18,196 nucleotides of DNA from an uncultured Gemmatimonadota bacterium (GTDB taxonomy: Bacteria > Gemmatimonadota > Gemmatimonadetes > Gemmatimonadales > Gemmatimonadaceae), in the NCBI GenBank assembly GCA_946480295.1, contig CAMLIT010000091.1, forward strand, positions 1 through 18,196, in the 5' to 3' direction. The notes beneath the pieces were generated by a model. That model did not search any database. It was not told the DNA's origin and worked only from the letters and a program-made list of their open reading frames with translations. Below are positions 1-6,503 of this stretch, piece after piece; position 1 is the first letter of the stretch, and every line of letters starts with the position of its first letter. The position numbers were made by a program, and so were the translations under genes.

Positions 1-125
1 TACAGGGTCCAGCGCACCGGGCTGTCGTAACCGCTCAACTGGTCCCAGCGCAGCCATCCGGCGTCGGCGACGTCGATGTCGTTATAGGTCAGCGCGCCCG
101 GCATGCCCGTGTCGGCGTGCGCCAT
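1..125 (-). CDS. Partial hypothetical protein, N-terminus only (runs off left edge)
   Basis: Reading leftward from an ATG at 125 (MAHADTG) or an in-frame ATG at 104 (MPGALTYNDIDV), the minus strand is open to the window edge and gives about 34 to 41 residues with a natural composition, including GWLRWDQLSGYD and SPVRWTL. Aromatic and acidic residues are well mixed, unlike the Arg/Ser/Thr-rich translation obtained if the frame is followed upstream of 125, so I place the start at 125 or 104. No family is recognisable from this fragment and no signal peptide is visible. It diverges from the short plus-strand ORF ending at 306; the longest version of that ORF would overlap it. Function unknown. 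Confidence 0.45.
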   Translation of the reverse strand, partial: MAHADTGMPGALTYNDIDVADAGWLRWDQLSGYDSPVRWTL

Positions 126-156
126 CGCACCCGGCACGAGGGATTGCACCTGCGGG

Positions 157-306
157 GTGTTGCGGGTGCAGGTCGAGCGGCTGGAGCCCGGTCGTCGGTG
201 CGTCCTCAGCGCGGCGGTCACCTCGCCGGTGGACGTCGTGCGGGTGGCGTCGCGCGCCGACTCGGTGGTGTTCGTCGAGCACCGGCGCGTCGACGATTGC
301 CGGTGA
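157..306 (+). CDS. Small hypothetical protein
   Basis: A GTG at 157 opens a 49-residue frame ending in TGA at 304-306 (LRVQVERLEPGRRC, then TSPVDVVRVASRADSVVFV). The alternating hydrophobic/charged pattern looks like beta strands and the codons end almost only in G or C. A GAGGG lies about 13 nt upstream of the GTG. An in-frame ATG at 103 would extend it to 67 residues, but the extension would overlap the start of the opposite-strand CDS. The minus frame here shares the same wobble positions, so third-position GC cannot decide between strands; residue composition favours this one. No family recognised. Confidence 0.35.
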   Translation: MLRVQVERLEPGRRCVLSAAVTSPVDVVRVASRADSVVFVEHRRVDDCR

Positions 307-345
307 GCGGTGCGCCGGGCACGACCCTCGCAGCGCACGCGTGGC

Positions 346-627
346 ATGAACAGGCTCGGGGAGCACGACGAGGTGGCGGAGCGCCGTCGCTACGCGGCGC
401 TTCTCGTTCGTGAGCTGTACGACGGCAGGATCACGCGGCCGGAGCTCTTCCGCCGCATCGGCGAAGTGGACGTGAGGGCGGACCCCGAGCTGGCGGAGCT
501 GCTCCGGCTGGTGGCGAACGAGCCGGGCAACACCTGGTTCTTCGGCGTGAGCGGCGAAGCCGTGCATCACAACGTGCACCGGATCCGCGAGCTCGTGGAG
601 CAATTCGCCAGGACGCCCGGCGGGTAG
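346..627 (+). CDS. Small hypothetical protein, 93 aa
   Basis: The ATG at 346 (MNRLGEHDEVAERRR) gives a 93-residue, mainly helical, charged and soluble protein. It contains RRYAALLVRELYDGRI, a two-helix segment PELAELLRLVANEP, and a C-terminal HNVHRIRELVEQF helix. A GTG at 310 would add an Arg-rich stretch that does not look coding, so the ATG is preferred, although no clear Shine-Dalgarno precedes it. There is no signal peptide or membrane segment. It lies 110 bp upstream of the next small gene on the same strand and could share its transcript. Family not recognised. Confidence 0.6.
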   Translation: MNRLGEHDEVAERRRYAALLVRELYDGRITRPELFRRIGEVDVRADPELAELLRLVANEPGNTWFFGVSGEAVHHNVHRIRELVEQFARTPGG

Positions 628-736
628 CGGGCTCTGCGGCGCGCCACATCCATTGGCGGCCCTTCCATTTTTCGCCCATGCTGCGCACCGTGTTCTGCGA
701 GCTGCGTCGTCCCCAACCGGAGCCCACCCCCACTGG

Positions 737-943
737 ATGACATCCGCTGACGAGGTCCGTTTCACCGCACCGGACGGCACGCACTGGGCGGTCCACGAGA
801 TCGTGTCCAGTCCGACCCGCCCGTGGGCTGGCCGATCGCTCATCTTCGTGTCGGAGCAGGGCTTCCGCCGCGTCTACAACTACCCGCCGAACTGGCGCGA
901 GCTGGCGCCTGACGAGTTGCTGGCCCTGAGCTGGCAGCGCTGA
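737..943 (+). CDS. Small hypothetical protein upstream of alanyl-tRNA editing gene, 68 aa
   Basis: The start is taken at the ATG at 737 (MTSADEVRFTAPDGTHWAVHE); the frame is open further upstream but the residues there look non-coding. The 68-residue product is a compact beta-rich domain: FTAPDGTHWAVHEI, then RSLIFVSEQGFRRVYNYPPNW, and a C-terminal helix ELAPDELLALSWQR. From memory, short proteins with this layout (a W-x-V strand, a LIF strand, a 'YPxxW' turn, and an LLxLSW end) are common in Gemmatimonadota and have no assigned function. Its TGA is immediately followed by the ATG of the tRNA-editing gene with no spacer, so the two are almost certainly translationally coupled. Confidence 0.75.
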   Translation: MTSADEVRFTAPDGTHWAVHEIVSSPTRPWAGRSLIFVSEQGFRRVYNYPPNWRELAPDELLALSWQR

Positions 944-2113
944 ATGACCCGGCGGCTCTACTACACCGACGCGTACCTCACGCGCTTCGACGCGCGCGTG
1001 GAGGAGCGGGCCGACGGGGGACGTCGGGTCTACCTGGACCAGTCCGCGTTCTATCCCACCTCCGGTGGCCAGCCGCACGACCTCGGCGATCTGGCGGGGA
1101 TCTCGGTCCAGGAGGTGGTCGACGAGGGAGATCGGGTCGCGCACCTGCTCGCCGCTCCCCTTCCCGACGCCGGCGTCGTGAGCGGGGAGGTCGCCTGGCC
1201 GCGCCGCTTCGACCACATGCAGCAGCACACCGGTCAGCACCTGCTCTCCGCCGTCTTCGCGGACCTCTTCGGCTACGCCACGCTCAGCGTCCACTTCGGC
1301 GCCGAGCTCTCGACGGTGGACCTGGAGGTGGAGTCGCTGCCGCGCGAGCAGCTGCTGGCGGCGGAGGCGCGAGCGAACGCGCTCGTCGCGGAAGACCGGC
1401 CCGTCACCGTCTCCTTCGAGGAGGCGGCGACGGCGACGGGGCTGCGGAAGCCGTCCGATCGCGCCGGCACGCTGCGCATCGTGACCATCGACGGCGTGGA
1501 CCGGAGCGCCTGCGGTGGCACGCACGTCCGGGCGACGGGGGAGATCGGCGCCGTCCTGCTCCGCCGCGTCGAGAGGATCCGGAAGGCGACGCGCGTGGAG
1601 TTCGCCTGCGGCATGCGCGCGGTGCGTCGCGCGCGCGCCGACTTCGAGTCCCTGTCCGCCGCGGCGGCGGCGCTCTCCGCCGGGATCGACGAGCTGGCTC
1701 CGCTCGTCGAGGCGCAGGCGACGCAGCTCCGCGAGTCGGACAACGCGCGACGGCGCCTGGAGAAGGAGCTCGCCGAATACCGGGCCCGCGAGCTCTACGA
1801 CGCCACCGCCGCCGATGCCGACGGCGTCCGGCGCGTCGTACAGCGGCGCGACAGCGGCGGCGACGAGCTCCGGTCGTTCGCGCAGGCATTCACGTCGCTC
1901 CCTCGCAGCGTCCTCGCGGCGGTGGTGGCGGATCCGCCGTCGGTACTGCTCGCGACGTCGGCGGATTCGGGGATGGACGCCGGCCGCACGCTCAAGGCGC
2001 TGCTCGCCGACGTGGGAGGGCGCGGGGGCGGCTCGCCGCGGCTCGCCCAGGGGAGCGTCCCGTCGGCCGACCTGCTGGCCGCGATCAGCGAGCGGCTCGC
2101 GACTCCGTCGTGA
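944..2113 (+). CDS. Alanyl-tRNA editing protein, AlaX/AlaRS-editing type with C-terminal DHHA1-like region
   Basis: The 389-residue protein resembles the editing half of alanyl-tRNA synthetase without the aminoacylation domain. It should hydrolyse Ser (or Gly) mischarged onto tRNA-Ala in the cytoplasm. The N-terminal part (about 1-85) is the beta-barrel typical of AlaX (DQSAFYPTSGGQPHDLGDL). Zinc-site motifs follow: HMQQHTGQHLLSA with H95 and H99, and SACGGTHV with C190 and H194. After about residue 225 there is a helical stretch (SLSAAAAALSAGIDELAPL, then a coiled-coil-like RRRLEKELAEYRARELY) and a C-terminal alpha/beta DHHA1-like domain ending in GGRGGGSPRLAQGSV, a glycine-rich signature of DHHA1. 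This makes it the long AlaX form rather than the short one. The ATG directly abuts the preceding stop. Its 3' end overlaps the convergent glycosyltransferase by 29 bp. Confidence 0.92.
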   Translation: MTRRLYYTDAYLTRFDARVEERADGGRRVYLDQSAFYPTSGGQPHDLGDLAGISVQEVVDEGDRVAHLLAAPLPDAGVVSGEVAWPRRFDHMQQHTGQHLLSAVFADLFGYATLSVHFGAELSTVDLEVESLPREQLLAAEARANALVAEDRPVTVSFEEAATATGLRKPSDRAGTLRIVTIDGVDRSACGGTHVRATGEIGAVLLRRVERIRKATRVEFACGMRAVRRARADFESLSAAAAALSAGIDELAPLVEAQATQLRESDNARRRLEKELAEYRARELYDATAADADGVRRVVQRRDSGGDELRSFAQAFTSLPRSVLAAVVADPPSVLLATSADSGMDAGRTLKALLADVGGRGGGSPRLAQGSVPSADLLAAISERLATPS

Positions 2114-3212
2114 GCGCGCCGCGCATCGTGTCGAGCACCGCGTCCACCGCCGCGAGGACCTCCGGCACATGAAGCGAGTCGAGCGTGCGGCCGGTGCTCT
2201 CGAGGTTGCGGCCCTCGACGCGATAGAGCCCCCAGCGTTCGGCGTTGCCCGGGAGGTACATGGCGACGGCGGGCTTGCCGAACGCCGACGCGGCGTGCGC
2301 GATGCTCGTGTCCGGCGTGAACACGAAGTCCGCCGCCGCGACGAGGGCGAAGGCCTCGCGGACGCCCGCGGTGGCCACGTAGCGCACCCCCGCCGTGGAC
2401 GCGATGCGCGCGGCGCGCTCGCTCTCGTCAGGCGCGCCGATCAGGATGATGCGCGCGCCGGGCTCGCGGCGGCGGAGGTGGTGGATGACCGCGACGTACC
2501 GCTCCTCCGGCCAGCGGCGCTGGACGATGCCGGCGGAGACGTTGACGAGGAAGCGCGGTCCCCTGCCGTCGGTCGACTGCCACACGGCCTCGGCGCGCGC
2601 ACGCTCGTCCGGCGCGAGCGGAATCTCCGGTCGCCAATCCGTGTGCGCGACGTCCACGCCAAACGCGGCGGAGAGGGCGCCGAGGCGCTCCGTCATGTGG
2701 AGCGCGAAGGGCGGCGTGGGTACGGGGATCGTGATGACGTCGTCGGTGGCGATGCGCCCCTCGCGGCCGGCCGCGGCGATGCGGTGGCGCGCCCCGCTCG
2801 CGAGCATGAGCAGGAGGGTGGTGAGCGACGGCGCCGTCACCATGCAGTCCACGACGGCGTCGTAGCGCGCGCGCCGGAGGCGCAGGGCGACGGCGGGATA
2901 CGTCCCCGGCTTCTTCTTGTCGAAGCGGATGACCTCGCCGATGTGCCGGCTGTGCCGGAGCACGGCGGCGTTCGCCGGGGACGCGAGGACGTCGAGGCGG
3001 AGCCCCGGATGCGACGTGGCGATGGCGCGCAGCGCGGCGGTGGTGAGGATCATGTCGCCGAGGCGGTCGTGCCGCAGGAAGAGCACCCGGTGCGTTCCCG
3101 TGCTCCAGTCGGGCACGGGCGGCTCGCGTCCGGGCGCGGCACGAACGAGGCGCACGATGAGGCGGATCCACATCGCGCGCCACCAACGCTCCAGGTTCTT
3201 CAGGCGCGGCAC
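2085..3212 (-). CDS. Glycosyltransferase family 9 (ADP-heptose:LPS heptosyltransferase-like)
   Basis: The product, about 375 residues, has the GT9 two-Rossmann (GT-B) layout. The N-terminal domain opens with RVLFLRHDRLGDMILTTAAL; D53 of RLGDM matches the catalytic Asp position of heptosyltransferases. The C-terminal nucleotide-sugar site includes FLVNVSAGIVQRRWPEERY and FTPDTSIAHAASAFGKP, the family PD(T/S)-x(3)-H motif. Such enzymes transfer heptose or a related sugar onto outer-membrane glycolipid at the inner face of the cytoplasmic membrane; donor and acceptor cannot be read from the sequence. The start is uncertain: GTG at 3212 keeps a basic amphipathic LKNLERWWRA segment, while ATG at 3173 gives a 362-residue protein with a GGTGG upstream. 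No other LPS genes are adjacent. It overlaps the editing gene tail-to-tail. Confidence 0.88.
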   Translation of the reverse strand: MPRLKNLERWWRAMWIRLIVRLVRAAPGREPPVPDWSTGTHRVLFLRHDRLGDMILTTAALRAIATSHPGLRLDVLASPANAAVLRHSRHIGEVIRFDKKKPGTYPAVALRLRRARYDAVVDCMVTAPSLTTLLLMLASGARHRIAAAGREGRIATDDVITIPVPTPPFALHMTERLGALSAAFGVDVAHTDWRPEIPLAPDERARAEAVWQSTDGRGPRFLVNVSAGIVQRRWPEERYVAVIHHLRRREPGARIILIGAPDESERAARIASTAGVRYVATAGVREAFALVAAADFVFTPDTSIAHAASAFGKPAVAMYLPGNAERWGLYRVEGRNLESTGRTLDSLHVPEVLAAVDAVLDTMRGALTTESRAAR

Positions 3213-3341
3213 GGGGGCAGACTCGGCGGGTCGGGGAAGGCGGGATCGGAGAAGCGGCGGCCGGGAGCGAAAGCTAATTCCCGCACGCGCACGGCGCGGC
3301 TCGGGCGTCGCGCGGGGAATCGCTCCGGCCGCGGCAGGCCG

Positions 3342-4037
3342 ATCACGCTCGCGCTCGACGTCGGCGGGTCGCACATCAAGGCCGCCCTCGTCGACGGCCA
3401 CGGCCGCCTGCTCCACCGTCGGCGCAAGATGGACACGCCGAGGGAGCTGACCCCGGCGGCCCTGCTCGCGGCGCTGGCCGAGATCGGCGACGGGCTCGGG
3501 GAGTTCGACCGCGTGAGCGTCGGGATCAACGGTCTCGTGCACCGCGGGGTGCTGTACGCGCTGCCGATCACCGGCGACGCCTCCTTTCGCGGCTTCGACC
3601 TCGCGGCGCGACTCTCGCAGCGGTGGGCCCGGCCCGTGCGCGTGCTGAACGACGCGGTCATGCACGGGCTCGGAGCGATCCGCGGCCGCGGCGTCGAGCT
3701 CGTGATCACGCTCGGGACGGGACTCGGCACGGCCCTGTTCATCGATGGCGAGCCCGGCCCGCAGCCACAGTTCACCCCAGCACCGTCGCGGAAGGAGCCG
3801 CGGGGCGGCGCGTACGGCGACGAGGCCCTGACCGAGCTGGGGCGCAGGAAGTGGAGCCGTCGGGTGGAGCGGCTGATCGACACGCTGCGCGTGCTGACCA
3901 ACTTCGAGCACCTGTACATCGGCGGCGGCAACGCGAAGCGGCTGCAGTGCAGGCTGCCGCGCGACATCTCCCGGATCGACAACCAGAGCGCGCTACTCGG
4001 CGGCGTACGCGCCTGGGAGCTGGACCCACAGCCCTGA
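3342..4037 (+). CDS. ROK-family kinase, polyphosphate-glucokinase-like (start codon unclear)
   Basis: The frame encodes a ROK sugar kinase: phosphate-binding LALDVGGSHIKAALVDG at the N-terminus, RVLNDAVMHGLGAI with the catalytic Asp, VITLGTGLGTALFIDGE as the second phosphate/adenosine motif, and NFEHLYIGGGNAKRL near the end. The absence of the ROK cysteine zinc cluster and the ending GRRKWSRRVERLIDTLRVLTNFEHLYIGGGNA point to the polyphosphate glucokinase branch, which phosphorylates glucose with polyphosphate or ATP. No ATG, GTG or TTG lies in frame just before the first motif; 3342 is only the ATC codon before it, and AGG at 3336 and ACG at 3345 each differ from ATG by one base. The next in-frame ATG (3429) would delete the first motif. 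The segment where relatives have ELAHHP reads QFTPAP here. The HAD phosphatase follows after 24 bp. Confidence 0.8.
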   Translation: MTLALDVGGSHIKAALVDGHGRLLHRRRKMDTPRELTPAALLAALAEIGDGLGEFDRVSVGINGLVHRGVLYALPITGDASFRGFDLAARLSQRWARPVRVLNDAVMHGLGAIRGRGVELVITLGTGLGTALFIDGEPGPQPQFTPAPSRKEPRGGAYGDEALTELGRRKWSRRVERLIDTLRVLTNFEHLYIGGGNAKRLQCRLPRDISRIDNQSALLGGVRAWELDPQP

Positions 4038-4061
4038 CTGACGCCGCACCAACCGGAACCC

Positions 4062-4814
4062 ATGTACTACCGCGCATTCGCGACCGATTACGACGGCACC
4101 ATCGCCACGCACGGCGCCGTGGACGACGCGACGCTCGCCGCGCTCGCCCGCGTCCGCGACTCGGGACGGCACCTGATCCTCGTCACGGGACGCGAGCTGC
4201 CGAGCCTCTTCAACACCTTCGACCACGTGGACCTGTTCGAGGTGGTGGTGGCGGAGAACGGCGGGCTGCTCTACTACCCCTCGTCGCGCCGCGAGCAGCC
4301 GCTGTGCGATCCGCCGCCGGAGGAGCTCGTCCAGGCGCTGCACGACCGCAACGTGCACCCGCTGTCGGTCGGCCGCACGATCGTGGCGACGGTGGAGCCG
4401 CACGAAGGGGAGGCGCTCGACGCGATCCGCCGGCTCGGGCTCGAGTACCAGGTCATCTTCAACAAGGGCGCGGTGATGATCCTCCCCTCGGGGGTGAACA
4501 AGGCGAGCGGGCTGGAGGCGGCGCTGCGCGGGATGGGGGTGGCGCACGACCGGGTGGTGGCGGTCGGCGACGCCGAGAACGATCACGCGCTGCTCGGGAT
4601 GGCGGGCTTCAGCGCGGCGGTGTCGAACGCGCTCCCCGCGCTGAAGGAGCGGGCGGACTATGTGACGCAGGCGAGCCACGGCGCCGGGGTGGCGGAGCTG
4701 GTCCGGCAGCTTCTGCAGAACGAGCTGCGCGGGATGAAGCGGCACCGTTGGCGGGCGACGCCGATCGCGGTGCAGCGGCTGGGGGACGGGGTGGACGTGA
4801 CGCCGGACGCGTAA
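4062..4814 (+). CDS. HAD-superfamily phosphatase, Cof-type (subclass IIB)
   Basis: The 250-residue cytoplasmic hydrolase carries all four HAD motifs: nucleophile D9 and D11 in FATDYDGT, T42 in LVTGRE, K147 in GVNKASGLEAAL, and GDAENDHALL with D170 and D174. The cap lies between motifs II and III (about 80-145), as in Cof/sucrose-phosphatase-like IIB members. Family members dephosphorylate sugar phosphates or similar small phosphoesters. The substrate here is unknown, but placement 24 bp after a sugar-kinase gene suggests a phosphosugar. The C-terminus has a basic, Arg-rich extension (RGMKRHRWRATPIAVQRLG) after the core fold. The ATG at 4062 follows a GGA at 4054-4056. A palindromic repeat begins directly after the stop. 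Confidence 0.88.
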   Translation: MYYRAFATDYDGTIATHGAVDDATLAALARVRDSGRHLILVTGRELPSLFNTFDHVDLFEVVVAENGGLLYYPSSRREQPLCDPPPEELVQALHDRNVHPLSVGRTIVATVEPHEGEALDAIRRLGLEYQVIFNKGAVMILPSGVNKASGLEAALRGMGVAHDRVVAVGDAENDHALLGMAGFSAAVSNALPALKERADYVTQASHGAGVAELVRQLLQNELRGMKRHRWRATPIAVQRLGDGVDVTPDA

Positions 4815-4975
4815 GACGGGAGGCGGGAGGCGGGAGGGGACGGCGCGACGGGTTCTTGGTCGTTGGTTCTTGGCGGACCGCTCGGGATGGCACTCGCGGC
4901 ATCCCGAGGCCTGCCAACGACCAATGACCAACGACAAATCACGTCGTGCCGCGTCCCGCCTCCCGCCCCCCGGAA
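4815..4975. repeat. Nested palindromic intergenic repeat, copy A
   Basis: The intergenic DNA folds as three nested inverted repeats. The outermost pairs tandem GGGAGGC words at 4818-4838 with CCCGCCTCCCGCC at 4953-4969. The middle pairs 4856-4873 (TTGGTCGTTGG...) with 4913-4935 (GCCAACGACCAATG...). The innermost pairs CTCGGGATG (4881-4889) with CATCCCGAG (4900-4908). Positions 4913-4947 match 15239-15273 at 34 of 35 bases, and the inner CCGCTCGGGA also recurs (4879-4888 and 15202-15211). It begins at the HAD stop and could act as a terminator or RNA-processing element, although no U tract follows. It contains no ORF with coding character. Confidence 0.85.
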
Positions 4976-4988
4976 CCCGGGCCCCGCA

Positions 4989-5017
4989 TTGCCCGTATCA
5001 CCCTCTGCTGCCATTCT
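4989..5017 (+). promoter_or_regulatory. Weak promoter candidate for the M16 pair
   Basis: TTGCCC (4989-4994) and CATTCT (5012-5017) are separated by 17 bp and lie about 70 bp upstream of the first M16 gene, just after the palindromic repeat. The -10 match is poor; the call rests mostly on position and spacing. Confidence 0.2.
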
Positions 5018-5087
5018 TGCCCTGCCGACGGGACGGCCACTCCAGGCTGATCCCCCGGCGCCCAACCGCTCAGCTCAGGACCGTCAC

Positions 5088-6503
5088 GTGAACCGGCTCC
5101 GTCGATCGTTCACCCTGACGCCCCTCGCGCTCGTGCTGCTCGCCGCGCCCGCCGTGCCGCTCCCGGCGCAGCGGACCGCGCAGCAGGGCGCGGCGTCGGA
5201 CGTCATCCGCATCCCGTACGAGCGCTTCACCCTGCCGAACGGGCTCACCGTGCTCCTCTCGCCCGACCACTCCACGCCCACCGTCGCGGTGGACGTGTGG
5301 TACCACGTCGGGTCGAAGAACGAGCAGCCGGGGCGCACCGGGTTCGCCCACCTGTTCGAGCACGTGATGTTCACCGGCTCGGGGCACATCCCGTACGGCC
5401 TGCACGACCGGTACACCGAGGGGGTGGGCGGCGGGAACAACGGCTCGACGACGAACGACCGCACGAACTACTTCGACATCGTGCCGTCGAACTACCTCGA
5501 GCACGCGCTCTGGCTCGAGTCGGACCGCATGGGTTGGCTGCTCGACGCGCTGGACACGACCAAGCTCGACGCGCAGCGCGACGTCGTGAAGAACGAGCGG
5601 CGGCAGAGCTACGACAACCGGCCGTACGGGCGGGCGAGCGAGATCATCTCGGCGGCCATGTACCCGCCCGGCCATCCGTACCACTGGCCGGTGATCGGGA
5701 GCATGGCCGACCTGAGCGCGGCGAGCGTGCAGGACGTGAAGAACTTCTTCCGGCTGTACTACGCGCCGAACAACGCGACGGTCGCGATCGTCGGAGACTT
5801 CGACCCGGCGCGGGCGAAGGCGCTGGTGACGAAGTACTTCGCGGCGATCCCGCGCGGGAAGGCGATCGTGCGGCCGAAGGCCGGGCCGGTGACGCTGCCG
5901 TCGGAGCAGCGGCTCGTGTACGAGGATCGCGTCCAGGTCCCGCGACTCTATCTCGAGTGGCCGACGGTGTCGTACCGGAACGACGACGCCTACGCCCTCG
6001 ACGCCCTGGCCGCGATCCTCTCCGGCCCGCGCACGGCGCGCCTGACCAAGGCACTCGTCTACGATCGGCAGTCCGCGGCGTCGGTGATCGCGTATCAGGA
6101 CGAGGACGAGAACGTCGGGCAGTTCGCGATCATCCTCACGCCGCGGCCGGGCCACACGCTCACGGAGCTCGAGCTCGCGACCGACTCCATCCTCGACCGG
6201 ATCAAGCGCGAGGGCCCGACGGCGGAGGAGCTGCAGCGGGCGAAGGCGGGGAACGAGCTGGAGTTCGTGCGCGGGCTCGAGTCGAACCTCGGCAAGGCGG
6301 AGCAGCTCGACGAGGGGGCGGCGTTCTTCGGCGACCCCGCGCACTACAAGGTGGACTACGCGAAGGCGCAGTCGGTGACGGCGGCCGACGTGAAGCGCGT
6401 CGCCAACAGGTATCTCACGACCGGGCGGGTCGTGCTCAGCATCGTGCCGATCGGCAAGAAGGACGAGGCGTCGAAACCCGAGCTCTCGCAGGAGGTGAAG
6501 TGA
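5088..6503 (+). CDS. Secreted M16-family zinc metallopeptidase, catalytic subunit
   Basis: GTG at 5088 is chosen as the start: AGGA sits 7 nt upstream and translation opens with a clean signal peptide (RLRRSFTL, hydrophobic core to about residue 24, then PLPAQ). The 471-residue mature protein is a pitrilysin/processing-peptidase-like half. The inverted zinc motif is complete (H88-L-F-E91-H92, with E170 in KNERRQ as third ligand, 77 residues after H92). The NNGSTTNDRTNYFD strand and NATVAIVGDFD, typical of bacterial M16B enzymes, follow. It should cleave peptides in the periplasm or outside the cell with its partner, whose ATG overlaps this stop by one base. Longer in-frame starts upstream run through the palindromic repeat and are not credible. 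Confidence 0.93.
   Translation: MNRLRRSFTLTPLALVLLAAPAVPLPAQRTAQQGAASDVIRIPYERFTLPNGLTVLLSPDHSTPTVAVDVWYHVGSKNEQPGRTGFAHLFEHVMFTGSGHIPYGLHDRYTEGVGGGNNGSTTNDRTNYFDIVPSNYLEHALWLESDRMGWLLDALDTTKLDAQRDVVKNERRQSYDNRPYGRASEIISAAMYPPGHPYHWPVIGSMADLSAASVQDVKNFFRLYYAPNNATVAIVGDFDPARAKALVTKYFAAIPRGKAIVRPKAGPVTLPSEQRLVYEDRVQVPRLYLEWPTVSYRNDDAYALDALAAILSGPRTARLTKALVYDRQSAASVIAYQDEDENVGQFAIILTPRPGHTLTELELATDSILDRIKREGPTAEELQRAKAGNELEFVRGLESNLGKAEQLDEGAAFFGDPAHYKVDYAKAQSVTAADVKRVANRYLTTGRVVLSIVPIGKKDEASKPELSQEVK

Noticed and set aside
82..843. Minus-strand frame spanning the small hypothetical genes at the left end
   Set aside because: It is Arg/His/Pro-rich and antisense to two more protein-like plus-strand genes.
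1515..3300. Very long plus-strand open frame running into the ROK gene
   Set aside because: It is antisense to the glycosyltransferase and out of frame with the editing gene, and its translation is Arg/Ser/Pro/Ala-rich. Only the part from about 3342 has ROK motifs.
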